A program made the position numbers and the translations under genes. A stretch of DNA of 64,000 nucleotides from Paralvinella palmiformis (taxonomy: Eukaryota; Annelida; Polychaeta; Terebellida; Alvinellidae), in assembly GCA_025642065.1 (NCBI GenBank), contig JAODUP010000188.1, positions 48,501 to 112,500 of the forward strand, read 5' to 3'. A model generated the notes under the pieces. The model saw only the letters and a program-made list of their open reading frames with translations. It did not search any database and was not told where the DNA came from. The stretch's first letter is position 1. Every line of letters begins with the position of its first letter. This document shows, piece by piece, positions 1-14,117 of this stretch.

Positions 1-337
1 TCGACTGGCCATTGTATAAACCGGCATGACGGCCTATAGGCAGGCCAATAGAGACTGACGCACACACCGACGATGCTAAACGAAACCACTAACCAGCCAT
101 TGATCAGACGTGAAGTGGACGGGGTTAGTCAGCCATGGCACTTCCTTTGGCTCAATTGTACAAACAAAGGGTGTACACGTTTGACATCGCCGAACGCTAA
201 TTAATGTACGACGTCTCCGGTGACAATCGGAGCTAAGGCCTCTCCATACCATACCGTAAGAAGCCATTTTCTCCATTGATATACGACCAAATGTAAAACT
301 GCACGTATGCACGCATGCAAGCACTCCCAACCGCCCC
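1..337. other. GC-richer edge segment, possible minus-strand ORF
   Basis: On the minus strand ATGGAGAAAATGG (ATG near 279) opens 66 residues (MEKMASYGMVWRGLSSDCHR at the start) to a stop near 78. Start context is good and the codons are mixed, but no family is recognised and the frame may be chance. Confidence 0.15.
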
Positions 338-365
338 CCCCACACACACACACACACACACACAC
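338..365. repeat. (CA)n microsatellite after a C run
   Basis: Eight C followed by about 13 CA units. Other CA/TG runs lie at 561-580, 690-714, 1023-1052, 2727-2752, 45115-45150 and 55853-55890. Confidence 0.9.
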
Positions 366-719
366 AATATCAAGTCATGTCTTGTATACTCACCATAAAA
401 TGGATTTCTTTACTGTTATAATATGTAATAATTTTGAATTCCATATAATTGATCCTCTACCGTAAAGATTTTAACAAAATCTCGAAGTAAATCTATGTTG
501 TCAACACACAACCTTGGCAATAGGCAGTTTATTTACATCAAAACAAGACAGAGGTGAGTCACACACACACACACACACACCATAAATATATATTAAAACT
601 ATGAAGAAAAAAGGTGATGACGTCAACCATATATGATCCAAGCAAATACTATATATGCCTGTGAGATATATATATATATATATATATGTGTATGTGTGTG
701 TGTGTGTGTGTGTGCACTT

Positions 720-1015
720 ACAGATGAAACCACATATGTTTATTACCAAAATAATTTGATTACTCATGACTTTGTTGGTATTTTCTCAGGTGTGACCAGG
801 ATGTCACGGTGACTAACAATTCTCACAGGCTCATAGCCACTCAACTGTCTTATAAGTGCTATCATAACAAATGCATAGAACATTAACCCTAACTTTCTAA
901 ACCGTGGCTCTTATTTAGTAAAAAACCTGATGAAGACAACCGACTCTTGATAATACTATTCAACATCACTCTCTTTACTGATTGCGCTGAGTGGTGAAAT
1001 ATGCGCCTGCGTTAA

Positions 1016-1055
<40 letters not shown>

Positions 1056-2037
1056 TGTATAAAGCCATGTGACATGCACAAAACAGAGGCACGCACGCAC
1101 ATACATACATACATACATAAACACGAACAGTAATAGGGTAAGATATTGCAGGGGACACACCTATTTCAAGGTTATTAACCCCAGTTTATACTAATTATAA
1201 GACCACATATATTATGTGTTGATAACAAACAAGAATGGATGAGGTGTGATCTATCTCGTATAGAAAGGGGAGTAACTAATCAAGTACAGTTATTATCAAT
1301 CTAGCAGTTTCTATTCATTTGATAGAACAGACTGGGAGGATTTCTAAGAGCAGAATAATTGTGGATTAGATTATACAATGTACATCTGAGTGAGTGAGTG
1401 AGTGAGTGCGTGAGTGAGTTGTTAATGTTAGTAGCAGCTCTGACATATGTCCGAGTGATGACTCCTCACACTGAAACTAGCTTGCACATGGAGAGTAATC
1501 TTTAACTGCACACTTTAGAAACTCATATGATTAAAATAAAGCTAATAATTAGGAAGAACTCACAATATAACATAACAAATACTCTAATATTAAACAACAA
1601 CTAATCAACATTTGTTGTTGATCTTCTAGTCACCAGAATGATTATTAATTAACCCAGTTTCACCCAGCAACAAGTAGAATATACAACATTACAAACATAT
1701 ACATATACAAACATTAAGACTGATGATAAACTGTTATTGATAATCGTATCAACAGCAGTGTATTACTGCTGTGTCATTGTAGATCATGCGAACATTTATT
1801 GTAAACACACATGCTGCCACCTAGAGACTGAAATGTGAAATGTTTCCACCAAATAACTCTCACCAGATGGCAGCACCACAAAATAACGTCGCATATGACA
1901 TTCTAGTAGCTTAGTTTGTGCTTAACATGTAGCACTTTCACATTTTGGAAACATTCTATAACTCACAAACTATAATGCACGTTCATGGATTAGCTCGGAT
2001 ATGTGCTTATTTTTCATTTATAGATCTAGCCACACAA

Positions 2038-2080
<43 letters not shown>

Positions 2081-3050
2081 AAACAATTTAGATACTGAAT
2101 TCTGGTGTATCTCTCATTAATCGCTTGTGTAATTACAGTTAGTCTACTCAGATAATGAAATACCATTACCAAGCATAAAGCTAGTAGGAAAAGAACAAAA
2201 ACAGACTGATAAAAGTGAATCTAACTACATGTATTTATAGCAATCACAAGTCAGTGACTGGTAAAAAACAACAAATTAGAGTGATGTTAGGAAAACAGAA
2301 ACAAAAAAATGTGGAAAAAAAGAACTGGAAAAATATTAATTTAAAATAAACAGTATGTATTAAATGACACACATAATATATTTTTGTTTGGTACCTTATC
2401 CCATAATAGTAGTTAATGGAATTCTATGACCATAGTATAATATTTATACAATGTTTCTTTAACCAATAATAGCAATCTATGTCAGTACTCGATAACACTA
2501 CTGCACTTAAACTGTTCCCAACTGAACCATGCGTTGGAAATACAGAGGTACCTTTATCAGAATTTGTTCATCAAAATGTTTGAATAAAAAGTATGTATTT
2601 TTTGTGTGACTATAGTAGCACTATATATTTCCTCTTTTCCTAACCAGTTCTTTTCTTCTTGTTTCTGATGTTCTATTAACCAGTTAGAGCATTATTGTTA
2701 CATATATGCCATAGTGTATAAGCACGCACACACACACACACAAACACACACACAGAGAGAGAGGGCAATAAAGTCTTGTTGTGTGTAATTATATAATAAA
2801 TCCTTGTCAGAAACTGCACATATATAATGTTTATATAATATTTATGTGGCTCTGTTAGGATTGGATATGTTGATTTAAGACAAAAAAATTATTTCAATTA
2901 ATCAGTGCTTAACACATACAGAGAATAATTTGTGCCTTTAAACACGCACACACAAATATAAATACACAGAAGTGACTAGACGAATACATGAATATCCATA
3001 CCCACACACCATATACATATTATTAAGAGAAAACAAAAATTATCATCTTA
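720..3050. other. Non-coding AT-rich stretch
   Basis: Only microsatellites ((CA)n at 1023, (TGAG)n at 1389, (TA)n at 2040) and unique AT-rich sequence. No exon or element recognised. Confidence 0.6.
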
Positions 3051-3052
3051 CA

Positions 3053-3085
3053 TTAATTCTCCACATCCGGCAGTATTGACATCTC
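3053..3085 (-). other. Candidate 33-nt microexon
   Basis: On the minus strand, CTTTATTTACAG (acceptor with pyrimidine tract) precedes AGATGTCAATACTGCC and GGATGTGGAGAATTAAT, followed by donor GTAAGATG. The insert is 33 nt, a multiple of three. One frame reads DVNTAGCGEL, another RCQYCRMWRIN; neither has a stop. Both splice sites fit consensus well, but with no neighbouring exon visible the call is weak. Confidence 0.25.
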
Positions 3086-3089
3086 TGTA

Positions 3090-3863
3090 AATAAAGAAGA
3101 AACAGGGTTACTTGGGATGAGAGTTCAGTTAAATATAACATTAATACCTATTTCTATATTAGGAACATTTTATTTCTTGGTGTGTAATTAGTTTAGCAAT
3201 ATTTACTTATTTACGTATTGGTAGAGTCCAAAGTAAACTCTTCTGCTCTAAAGATTTACATTTTGTTTAGACTTCAGAACCTGATATAAGACAGACAGCC
3301 AGCCAGCCAGAGACAGACTAGACTATAAACCGTTTTCAATTGGTACAAATTAATAACAATAACTACGAATACAGGTGATTTTTATACAGATAAAGTGAAC
3401 ATCACCTGGTTTTGGTATTTGTTGTCTTTAATTTATATCAAATGAAAACGGGTAATTTTTAATGTTTAAATGAAACCATATGAATGAATCCGTTGGGAAA
3501 TTACAGTTCAATGTTTTTATTTATTGGATGTATAATAATGCTCTTGTTTCAAATTAAATACACCATTCTAGACACTGTGGACAAGATTTATTTATACATT
3601 TTTAAACTTCATATAAAATAAGCTGTAAGTCTTCCAGCAGCCATCATAATTTAGAGCTGAATTTTCTAATTATCTGCACAGTAGTTTACAAATGCACTTG
3701 TGTGAACTTGACAACCTTTATCGCCAAGATAACACCCACATCCACCCACACACACATATTTCAATGACTCTGTGTTCTATCTGTAGATCTACTTTATGAT
3801 TATTATTATTTCTCTAACTGGTTCTAAGGTTTAATATTTATCAGCAATATTGCATCCAATTGA

Positions 3864-3916
<53 letters not shown>

Positions 3917-5011
3917 CCCTACTTGATAAAGTACCAGCAACTTCAACAATTTATTTGTAATTCATTTAGAATTGGTAAATCAGGCCAAAAGCAATAATGT
4001 CTGTGTTAAGTGTTAGGAAGGGTGACTTATCTGTCACATACTATATAACATTCTATAGCTAACAAAAGGAAACTTGAGGCATGTAATCAACTAAGTGGAG
4101 GTGTTTATCAACATCATACAACTGGTGTCACAGTTATTAAAGAGTATACCACAGTGTGGCCCAGTATCTGCGAACAACGAATGTGTTCAAGACTAAATTT
4201 GAGAGGAGCCTCAAAACATGTAAGAAGTAACTTAAAATGTGCATGTGCAAGGTATAAATAAATTATGCTTAATGCTATATAAGAGCTCACCAGTTATTTA
4301 TTAACAATTGGAAAGAGTGAATCAAGGATAGAATGCTAAAATGCTAGTTAATGAAACCACAGCCAAAGCCAGACAATCTCTACCGAGTCAAACTGCCTGC
4401 GCAGTCCGAATTCATTCACCACCCAGCAAGTTAACCCACAGGCTGAATATCCACATGTTGGCTTTAATATATCCTTCCAGAGGGCCCAATACTTTCAGCT
4501 GTTTTTTTCCCAATTGGAACATGGCACAACCACCACATTCGTCATCTATCTCTGTCATCTCATGTCCCATAGATGATGTCATTTTACCAGTATCAGCTCC
4601 AACACCATGTACCCCATCCAATCATTTTGAAGATGACACTCTCAATGAGAATACCCATTTTTGTTTGTTTTCTTAATGGTCAAGTTCACATATTTCCACC
4701 GGGTTATCATTTGGGTGATTTTAATGCCTTCTTTTTAGATATCTGGAGCTACATAGAGCTAAACTACTCTTGATATAGTGCAAAGTTTAGGGTATTTAAT
4801 TGCCACAGCAGTATTCTGTAAGTGGAACAAACACACACGCACACATATACACACACACCTAAAACATACACCACAACAGCCTGGATCTTCTACCATCAAG
4901 TATATAGACTCCAGGATACCCTCTCAAACTATCAACTTTCATACTCCATTACACTTCATCACACATTCTGATTGAAGTACGGTAGGTGTCAGGTTAGAGT
5001 GCTCCAAATAT
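3090..5011. other. Mostly non-coding; one unexplained open frame pair
   Basis: Intron-like sequence. At 4340-4680 both strands are open for 70-110 codons (minus: CGGCAMFQLGKKQLKVLGPL). This could be an old element fragment, but I cannot name it. Confidence 0.4.
3865..3911. repeat. (TA)n microsatellite
   Basis: About 47 bp of AT dinucleotides. Similar runs occur at 665-690, 2040-2076, 7523-7563, 17645-17684, 29358-29387, 36279-36303, 39415-39450, 40218-40246, 44789-44816, 50011-50057, 54684-54711, 55891-55922 and 57574-57620. Confidence 0.95.
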
Positions 5012-5385
5012 GACATGGGGTCAATTCCATTTGGTCAATTCCAATTCCACATCAAATCCAATTCCAAATGTATCAATTCCAATTCCGTTTTTACCCGCTC
5101 TACTACTACTTTTTACCATGAGTAGGTACTCCGAGTACCTATACTGAGTACATACTTGGAATACCTACTATGAGTACGAGTAGTTTATATTCCAAGTAAA
5201 TGGTAAATTAATTTGTGGATTTAATGTTTTTGTAGGAAACTTCAATTCCAATTCAAAATTTATCAAATCTAATTTCAATTCTAATTCCATTTTGTTTTAA
5301 ATAATCAATTCCAATTCTAGAATTGACCATCAATTCTGGTGGTCAATTCCGGAATTGGAATTGATTATTTAAAACAAAATGTCTG
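5012..5385 (-). mobile_element. Rearranged copy of the AATTCC-rich hAT element
   Basis: It begins GACATGGGGTCAATTCCATTTGG, matching the right end of the 18795-19989 element in reverse. It contains the same TACTTTTTACCA(T/C)GA and GTACTCCGAGTACC steps. The other end has been replaced by a foldback: 29-bp arms at 5288-5316 and 5353-5381 are perfect reverse complements around a 36-nt loop. No target duplication is evident. Confidence 0.65.
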
Positions 5386-5389
5386 CCTC

Positions 5390-7520
5390 AAATCATCTTC
5401 ATACATCAAGGAAACAGTGATGTGATGCTGAAGTACCTAGAACTATGGCCATCAACAAGTATTTTTCAAGCAGTGTCTCCAACATCAAGGACTTAAAACA
5501 AGACTCCAGTTGTCCATGTCACTGAAGTTGAACATGTGAAAAATACTGCCCTGTTATCACAAAAGGACTTACAAGAATTTTTAATGGAAAGCTCATATAT
5601 ATATATAGCCAACAATCTCATATCATATCATAAAGTGGATATATCTAACAAGTTAACAAGAAGGATCTGCTGTGAGCTAATCATTAGTGTGGACTGTCAC
5701 CATGCCTGATAAAATAATTATACAGCCCCTATCAATTCAGTTTTACAACTTAGCGGTTCTTGACAAAGACGGAAATCTCAGATGTCAACAAAGCTCTAGT
5801 TGATGCAACAGGTAATCATCCATCCCCAAATATATCTAATGGTACTATGTCAAAAAAGGGCTTTAATGTTGTTCAAATATATTTACTTGAATTATTCCAA
5901 TGAATAAAACCACACAGTTGGATATTAATATGAGAGAAATTCAACACTATATTCCAAATTGAGCTAAATGATCTAGAGAGAGTTCAGTTTGAACTGTCAC
6001 TTATTGACAAAACTCAACAATCCAAAACAAAGGGTTTCTCAATAAAGAGGAGAACAATTTCAATAAATTAACCAATGCTTTTAATATTTACCCATAATTC
6101 AAGGTATGACTATGTATATATCTATACAATATTGTTTGGTTTCCCCCCCCCCCCTAAAATTGGCGATGCTGGGCAAGGGGATAACAACACTTAAACTTGA
6201 CAGAACAAAGTGATTAAATAGTTTCAATTTTACGTTTAGTCAAACTTTACAGCTAAGATCACATCATCTTGCTAAATATTATAGTTGCAGGCTGTTATTC
6301 AAATCTAAATTTCCACATCATAAATCTCCACACCATATCCAGCTTGGATAATTACTGTTATTCATTGTTATGCTGTAGTGAATCCCAAAGTTTGCTTATT
6401 ATTCACCTGAAATAAATAGAAAAATCCTGGAAAAAAATTAAAAATTGATGTACTTTAAAAATTGATGTACTTCTAATCTTCCCCAGCAAGTTAATCAGTG
6501 AACTGCAGCCTGTTATGCTAAGTATGCTGTTTGTGTGACATCATGATCATATTCCTAGTTATGTGCTGCTATCCAGCATTGTACCAGTATGGATTTGCTC
6601 ACTGTAGTTTAAGATATAACAAAACATGCCATACAGGAGGGGGTTACAATAGTCTATATCATATGTAATAAATGCATGAACCATTGAAAGATTTAGGCTG
6701 TGGATGTTCTTAAAATGACAGTAGATAGGGCTGTATATTTACATTATTCTGACCCATTAGGAGTGCAGGGCTCAACATTAATGGTTGTCTGCCTGTCCAG
6801 GACAACCAAACTGTGTTATCTGACAAGTAAAACCACATGTTTGGATGTCCGCTGTGTCAAGTCATATTTTCCATGGTTCTTAGCATGTTTTACTGTGTCG
6901 ATGCCAATAACTGCCGGTTACGTGATGCCACACAGTTATTATTTCACAGCACGATTTAGTAACCACTCAAATATTTTGTGGGCTTTGATTGGCTGAGTGA
7001 TATCAAGCTCGGCTTCATAATTCCAGAAAAGAAAACCGCAAAGGGACGTTCTGTATCACAAAAAGGAATACGAAGAGAAGAGGAAATTATATTTTATTGC
7101 TAAGTGCACTTGCCCATTTGAATTTCCTGGGTGTTTCTTGACGAGGCAGCCGATGAAATGTTCTGCAAAACCTGTAGGGGTGTACCTACTAAGGCCAACA
7201 TGGCCAGTTCTCGGACAAGTGACTTTTTTCCGGACAAGCAAAAATTAAGTGTGACTTCTCCTACATGACGAGTGGCCCAAAAAGTTACTGTAGAGCCCTG
7301 AAGCAATTAGCTCATTCAACAATGTGCATTGTCAGTATTATAAGCACTTTGATATAATATATGAACAAGATAAATCCCTTTTACTCATCATTCAATTTCA
7401 ACAAGATGTTATGATTTACTTTCTTTCAGGGATCAAGCAACTGAAGTAGTCCCATATTACTATCATACAAATGACCATTACAGTTTATGACATATAACTC
7501 TCTACAAAGATACCAAAAGA

Positions 7521-7568
<48 letters not shown>

Positions 7569-8099
7569 TACCATGAAGGGTCATGAATGGAAAGACACAA
7601 GATAACATTAACAAACACAGGATATCAAATAAAACATCTTGAACTGACATTCTATTGAGAATGAACGAGACAAATATGTACAAGATAACTGAAACATCAG
7701 TCATATCTCCAACTCGGAAAAAAGCATATCATCGTGAACTGTATTAAATGCGGAAAATAGGTGCAAATTACCAGTAACACCTACTTCATTCAATCAAAAT
7801 TATATCGCTTATATCTGTAATGGTTCTGCCAAGAAATATAACACGTCATCCATCTACACAGATCTTTTCAGGGCCTTTGCACAACAAGATTGGGGTTCAC
7901 CAGAAACTGCAAGCCGAGCTACGGGGTAACAGAAGGACCAGATGAACTATTTGTCACTGATATATTCACATAGGCATACCTGTAGCAGTGATTAAAGTAA
8001 CGCTAACATGATAATACCTCCTCATCACGTTATGGTGATGCCGATGCCATGCCATGCGAGTATTTATGTTGTAGTGTAGCTAATAGAAATTAGTCAAGT
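5390..8099. other. Non-coding apart from a LINE fragment at 6520-6775
   Basis: A run of 12 C at 6144-6155 and (TA)n at 7523. The open frames at 6700-7300 overlap LINE relic sequence and are not supported as genes. Confidence 0.5.
6520..6775 (-). mobile_element. Degraded fragment of the same L2-like LINE
   Basis: GGGGTTACAATAGTCTATAT, GTGGATGTTCTTAAAATGAC and CTGACCCATTAGG occur in the same order and spacing as in the copies at 26668-27950 and 39452-40217, with many substitutions. No frame survives. Confidence 0.55.
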
Positions 8100-8225
8100 T
8101 AAATTGTTTAGCCTCAGTGCTGGTCATGTGTGGGTCATATGGCCAAGGAGGTCCCTCCTGAGGATAAAATGCAGGCATGAGCTGGATTCCAACCCACAGC
8201 TCTTACCACTAAACAGTTGAAGTAC
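8100..8225 (-). mobile_element. SINE family B, reverse copy
   Basis: TTTAGCCTCAGTGCTGGTCA and CATATGGCCAAGGAGG match the 3' end of the copy at 47980 in reverse. GGATTCCAACCCACAGC is a degenerate B-box complement, and TTACCACTAAACAG is the head end. Confidence 0.5.
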
Positions 8226-8229
8226 TCAG

Positions 8230-11200
8230 CTAACAGAAATGAATGGAAAAATGAGAAACAAACAAATTATCACCGAAATTTTTGTACAGACCAAAGTATT
8301 ATTATTTTGAAGATTACATAATTATTTTAGAACTGATTTCTTTTCCGGGATGTCTACAATGTTTTAATGAAATGATTTACTGTATTATATTTCACATATT
8401 AACTGAATATGGCGAGCATCTATTTATTGCCATGTTCTGGTTAATGGCATGTAGAATACTAATAGCACCACTATTCCTACTCTTATTGTAAGACTTTTGT
8501 GATGTGCTAAACAACAAGTTTGCATCCAGAGAAACAGTGCAATATGAGATATTAAATTAAATTAAGTATAAATTCTATTAATAATGCATTATTCTATGTG
8601 AGAGCTAAGCAGTGCATTGTGTACAAATGTGAATATACCAGTAGCTAGAAGTAGGTCAAAACATGAACCCGAAACAGTGAAATCCTTGATAAACATCACT
8701 GAAAGCAATTCCCCCTAAACTACGGTAAACCGTGTTTTTAATATTATTTACAGTTTTTGATACATCAAAAATATCTCCCAACAGACAGTGATAATTAATT
8801 ACTATAATTACATCAGCAGACGTTTTAACTCAGATTGGTGGTATTTATGAACTTCACAGCTATTATTTATGATGTATAAAAAGCAATTATGAACATTATC
8901 TATACATAAAAAGATTTTTGAACACACTTCATGACATATTATAAATGCCATCCTATACACATCATAGTAGTTGATGTTATTTTTATTAGGAATAGCCCCC
9001 AATAATTGTTCTCCTACTGTTGGCCCAATAATTTGTTTTATATAAACACAAACACTAGCTGGAGTTCACATGGGGATGTTTGAATACAGATTTGTCTGTT
9101 ATTATTGTTTGGAATTAACAATAACTCAGGACTGGTATAACATTTCATAGAAAATCACTTGTCAGAGGCCAATACGAAGTACATTATTGCAATTATGTGT
9201 AGTAAACATGACCAACCAATACTGACAAATCGACTTAAAGAATTTGGTGTTTAATCGCTCATCAAGTGTCCCAATGGCGAAAAAGCTTTAGTGCCAAACG
9301 TCCTCAGAACCTAACTTGAAATGCTGATATGATGCCTTTATAAAGAAAAATTCCTGAAGATGGCTATATGCAATAGATAATTGCATGTACAGTTTTGACA
9401 GCACCAATTATGAACTATATTATATATCCCATAACATTCTCAATGGAGTACTGCTGAATAGGAACAGAAGGTTCTTTGATCTCGACAGAATATACCACCA
9501 TTTTCTACGAATGTGATACTGTTAAGATGTGGATGAGTCAGTCCACAAAATACAATCAAAACAGAACTAATTTAGATATTTACTGTCACACCATAGACAT
9601 AAATCTTAAGTAATTCGACTGAAGTATACAAATGTAATATTTCGCTGAAATCAAAAGTATAGTATAGCACTGACTGACCTTCAAGCCATTTTTGTACATT
9701 TTAAGTAAAGTTCGTCACTTGACTGTTTGCAAACACTTGTTTTCACCATGTCAATGATGCTATTGTACGATTGTAAATACCATTAATATGTGTGGAGATA
9801 GAGGGTTACAGTGAGTCATCAAAAAGGACCAACAGGAGGAGTTAAAAATGTTGTATCAAAATGTATCTGGCACACTTGTGCAGTGGTTGTTTTGCACAAA
9901 TTTAAAACTATATTACTGTGTAATGAAGGAAAACAAAAAAACATTATTACATCATGTTACACTGATATAAGACTTGACCATCATACCAGTATGCTATATA
10001 CCTGAAGAACATGACAGACCTCATTTTTTTATTCACCGAGTCAGGGAACTCTATTTTGGCAGAATTCATGTACCAGTATCAGTGGACAGCATTTAGTAAA
10101 ATCTCCACTTAAACATGTTTAAATTTGTTTATGACATTTTCCAACTGATTATCCATTATATTTATGAGTGGAGTATTTAAATTTTTATGTTTCTTTTGTG
10201 ATAATGTTATTTTGAAATGCTACAGGCATATCATGATATACCTGAACCATAATACAGAACATGGGAATCCTAGCCCATGGCCGACGTGTGCAGAAGATCG
10301 TAAGTTTGAATTCCAATCATCATACTATAGTAGAAAGAACTTTTCATCTGGCTCAATAACTGGGAAAGGTTTCTCTTTCAAACATTATTGCAAATTCTGA
10401 ATTGGTTTAGAATTTGTCCCTGTGGTGAAGCAGTAAATTATAGACCATATTGGTTTCCCTCACTTGAGATAGCCAGCTAAATAAAACAATTGCCATTTTG
10501 GTCGCCATTAACAACATGAATTAAACAGATAATAGATTACTATAATTTTGTTGCAGATTGTCATAAGTAAATCATATTTTTTTTTATTTGGTTTCTGCCA
10601 AAGGGAGAAAAGATTGTATATAAATAGTGCTTTATAACCAACATAGGTACACGCATTTCAAAACTGACTTGTACAAACAATTTTATTTATCATAGATCAA
10701 TCAATTTTGGCAGCTGAATGATTCTTTGAAGCTTCCTGTCGGTGAGAATCCTGATGCTAAATATCAGATTTCTGACTAAAGTACCATAATATCATTCAAT
10801 TTCGTCTCTTGGCCCATTGCCAGTTACTATATCATCGTTCTCACGGTCCCCATGTTTAAAACAGTCATGGACAAAAATCACATGAACAACAACATCTAGT
10901 TAATAAAACATGGTGTCTGAGGTACACTTATCTATGAGAGTGCAATAAAAACAAAATAGTCCACATTTTTAAAAAGAAATCCCTCCTGTAATGTGCAAGA
11001 TATGGTCAAAGTTTATATGTATGAAACAGTTCGTGCTAATTAAATATTACTTTCCACTGAATTACAATTTCAAGTAAACCCGTAATTTATTTTACATATC
11101 TACAGGATCTGTGCAGGGCAATTTTGAAGAAAAAAAACATTTAAAAAATAAACTGATTTTGTAACTTAAACACGTTCTGACATCCCATCACAATTTTAAG

Positions 11201-12355
11201 TTAATATGTATTTATAAACAAACATAAGGGGCCATCTATAATTGTCATGGTTTGATGGAACTTTAGAAAGAGTGACAAAAGCATGGATAGTCCATAATAC
11301 AGTTTGTACACATCAGAAAATATTGACAATTATGGCTGGTCAGGTCACTTATTAAAGTAGCCTCAGGTATGACTAGTGTTGAGGCTAAATAATCCAAATC
11401 AACTCAACTGTAAGCATGTAAACATTATCTGTGTAATGAGAGTCTTGATTTACATTCCTGTTAACATTCGTACAGGAATCGTACAACCAATCAGGAAGCC
11501 ACAGGCATGGTTTGTGTGAATGGAGGTGTTCAACAGGGAGCAGCACCGGTGTTTGATAAATACACATTAAAGGATATGAACATTTCTCACTTAATATAAA
11601 CTGTATAGATCATTAGATCCCACTACTGTTTGAACAGACATTTGACACACTCTATAATAACTGGACCAGGACTGGCTCTGGCCAATCAGTCATTCAAACT
11701 CCAGAATACTACAGTAATTTAACAAAAGGTCTCATCTAACTAATAGTAATAGGTATTTTCTCATATTTTATTAATAACAATATCCAATTATCAGAACATT
11801 ACTAAACACATTACTGAAATCATTTGTTTATTATGATAAAAGCCATATGCTAAAATTCTTTCCTGATATGTGAATTGTAATTTTAATATTACTGATGCAT
11901 ATATTTTGGCCCTAAAAGAGATCTTGTTTAACCGCATAATCACAAGGTCATAGATCAATAAACGCCACACATCAGTCTCCTAACAGTCCATGAAATCAAC
12001 AACAAATGGAACATCATACTATAGGAACTAAACACAAAGAAGAAGCCACAAGCTGATAAGGCCGGATGAATCTTCAGCTAGGTATATTTAGCTGTCCTTT
12101 TTTTATACATCCTGGGCCGCACTGCCCGATTCATGAAATAAAAAATCATTTCATTTTAGACAAACTCTTGCCAGCTTCCAACATATCACAGAAACAACAT
12201 AAAAATTTAGTGAATACTGGCTATACTCTATAGATGAAACTAATTAAGATTTCCCTAAAACCCACTACCAATTTTCTGATGAATAAATGTTTGACCCAAA
12301 GCTGGTTATGCAGCAGAAGTTTATCCGCAGTAAGTTCACTACATATGCTGATGGC
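8230..12355. other. Non-coding stretch with SINE relics
   Basis: Apart from SINE family C (10260-10520) and a 3' piece of family B at 11376-11396, I see only unique AT-rich sequence. Confidence 0.5.
10260..10520 (+). mobile_element. SINE family C, degraded copy
   Basis: CATGGCCGACGTGTGCAGAA, TAAGTTTGAATTCCAATC (B-box-like), GGTGAAGCAGTAAATTATAG, CTCACTTGAGATAGCCAGCT and GCCATTTTGGTCGCCATTA follow the same order as the copy at 28240-28482. Confidence 0.45.
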
Positions 12356-12540
12356 ACCTCCATGACCTAACTGGTAGCGAGGTTGGCCACAGATCTATAA
12401 CACCTGGGTTCAAACCCAGGCTGGGCTACGTCTGTCAGAAGGGTATTTCATCTTTCACTTCTCCTCATTAGCTTTGGAGGTAGTACAGCCCATTTAGCCC
12501 ACCTTGTGCCCCAAAATGGCCATAAAACAGTAACATTTTC
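12356..12540 (+). mobile_element. tRNA-derived SINE, family A
   Basis: The tRNA-like head CCTCCATGACCTAACTGGTAGC has an A-box, and GGGTTCAAACCCAGG is a B-box stem. The body is ATTTCATCTTTCACTTCTCC, then GGAGGTAGTACAGCCCATTTAGCCCACCTTGTG. The end is AAAATGGCCATAAAACAGTA. The same structure recurs eight more times in this window. Confidence 0.8.
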
Positions 12541-14117
12541 CATATACTGACAGCTGCCAAACTTTGTTAGGAAACAATCCAGGTGTGTATTGCTTGTTTT
12601 CTAGTGAGTAGGAACACAAAAAAAGGATAAATATATCACAAATCAGATGATCATTCTGACTTCTCTTAGGCTGACTCCTTAGGACATCTAGTCACTCCAG
12701 TTCCTGATCTGATGATCAAGTAAGCTATTATAATAATAATAATTACAAAACTTCTACTACGCTAATATCTTCTAAAATAATCGATCTCAGTGACATCCAC
12801 CATTAATTGATTTTATTTCTTTCATTTTTAAAGGCAAATATTAAACTGTTTCAGTTGCACATCACAAATAAAATGCTTTTAAGCACACATATTGATTAAG
12901 TCTGTTTTAACATGTATATTTTTAATTTTGCAGTAATGAAATCTTGCTGACTTCACATATATGGAAATAGCTCTATTGTGGAGCAGAGTACATCAGATTT
13001 ATTTTCATTTCATCATAGCTTGCATTATCTGGATTCATGTTTTATTGGAAGTCTTGTGTTTTAATTAAGGGGTGTGGTGCTGTTAATTGTAGCAGTTCCA
13101 ACAAAATGAGCCACTGCATGCATTTTGCATGAATTTCATTAAGAACCAAAGAGTAGACATTTCCTGAATCAGTTAAATTTGTTCAGCCACTAATAAAAGG
13201 TTTGTGGGCTAGTTACATGATATCGATTGCAATGCTGACAATTACACTGCCCAGATTAGATGTATGACAGAACTTGGACCCAAATAAATTATATGAATAT
13301 TTTCATCTCACTCCCAAGTATCTGATATTTTCAGTTTATCAGAACCGTGAAGTTATTAAACACTAATGACACTACAATACACAGTTATTTTAAATTCACG
13401 AATATGGAAATTCAGGCTTGGCAGCTAACAGGAGCTATAAAAGGCATTCTTATGAATATTTGAATCTCTTCATTCTCAATGGATAATTTGTACCTTATGT
13501 ATATTTGGGTGTATAGTTAATCATCCACATATGGTAGCCAGTTTGAAGTGTTCCACGTAAGTGCAAACTGATGCTTATTTAATTAGAATCTTCTAAAAAG
13601 GTGTTAGCTAGCAAAGAATTGCATTAAGTACAAAAATACACTGATTTATGGTGCTGTACCAACAATTTATGCGTAGTCCTCTAATAAAGGCACCCCCAAA
13701 GCTGATTTCACCAAATCTGGATGTCAAACTAATAACAGTGCATAGTTCAGATTAGTATTCTTCTTTTTAATCACTTGAAATGGAATATCTATTATCATCA
13801 CTGTCAATCATAATTATTAATAAAAACGTTGGTTGAAGTCAGGTAAGTTTGAGTGTTTTCAGTAGGTGGGTTTCATGAATGACCTCACACTGTGACAGAT
13901 GCATTTCAGCGATAGACTTGGCTAACTTTGCCTGTTTGCTTAGAATTGTTCCGCTTCACCATTAATTTAGTTATTTATCAGTTAACAGGGAAATTTTATT
14001 TATTAGTGATTCATTTCATCTATAACTGTATAAGAATCAGTGCAAATTTGATATACAGAAAAAGGTTTGGATACATCTTATGACCTTCAAGAAAAGTGGT
14101 ATAAAATATCAAAAAAA

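Noticed and set aside
6144..6155. Poly-C run as a functional element
   Set aside because: Similar C runs at 48226, 49204 and 49838 sit in unrelated contexts; more likely simple repeat or sequencing-prone sequence.
12356..12430. Possible tRNA gene
   Set aside because: A- and B-box sequences are present, but the acceptor stem does not close and the sequence continues into a repeated SINE body.
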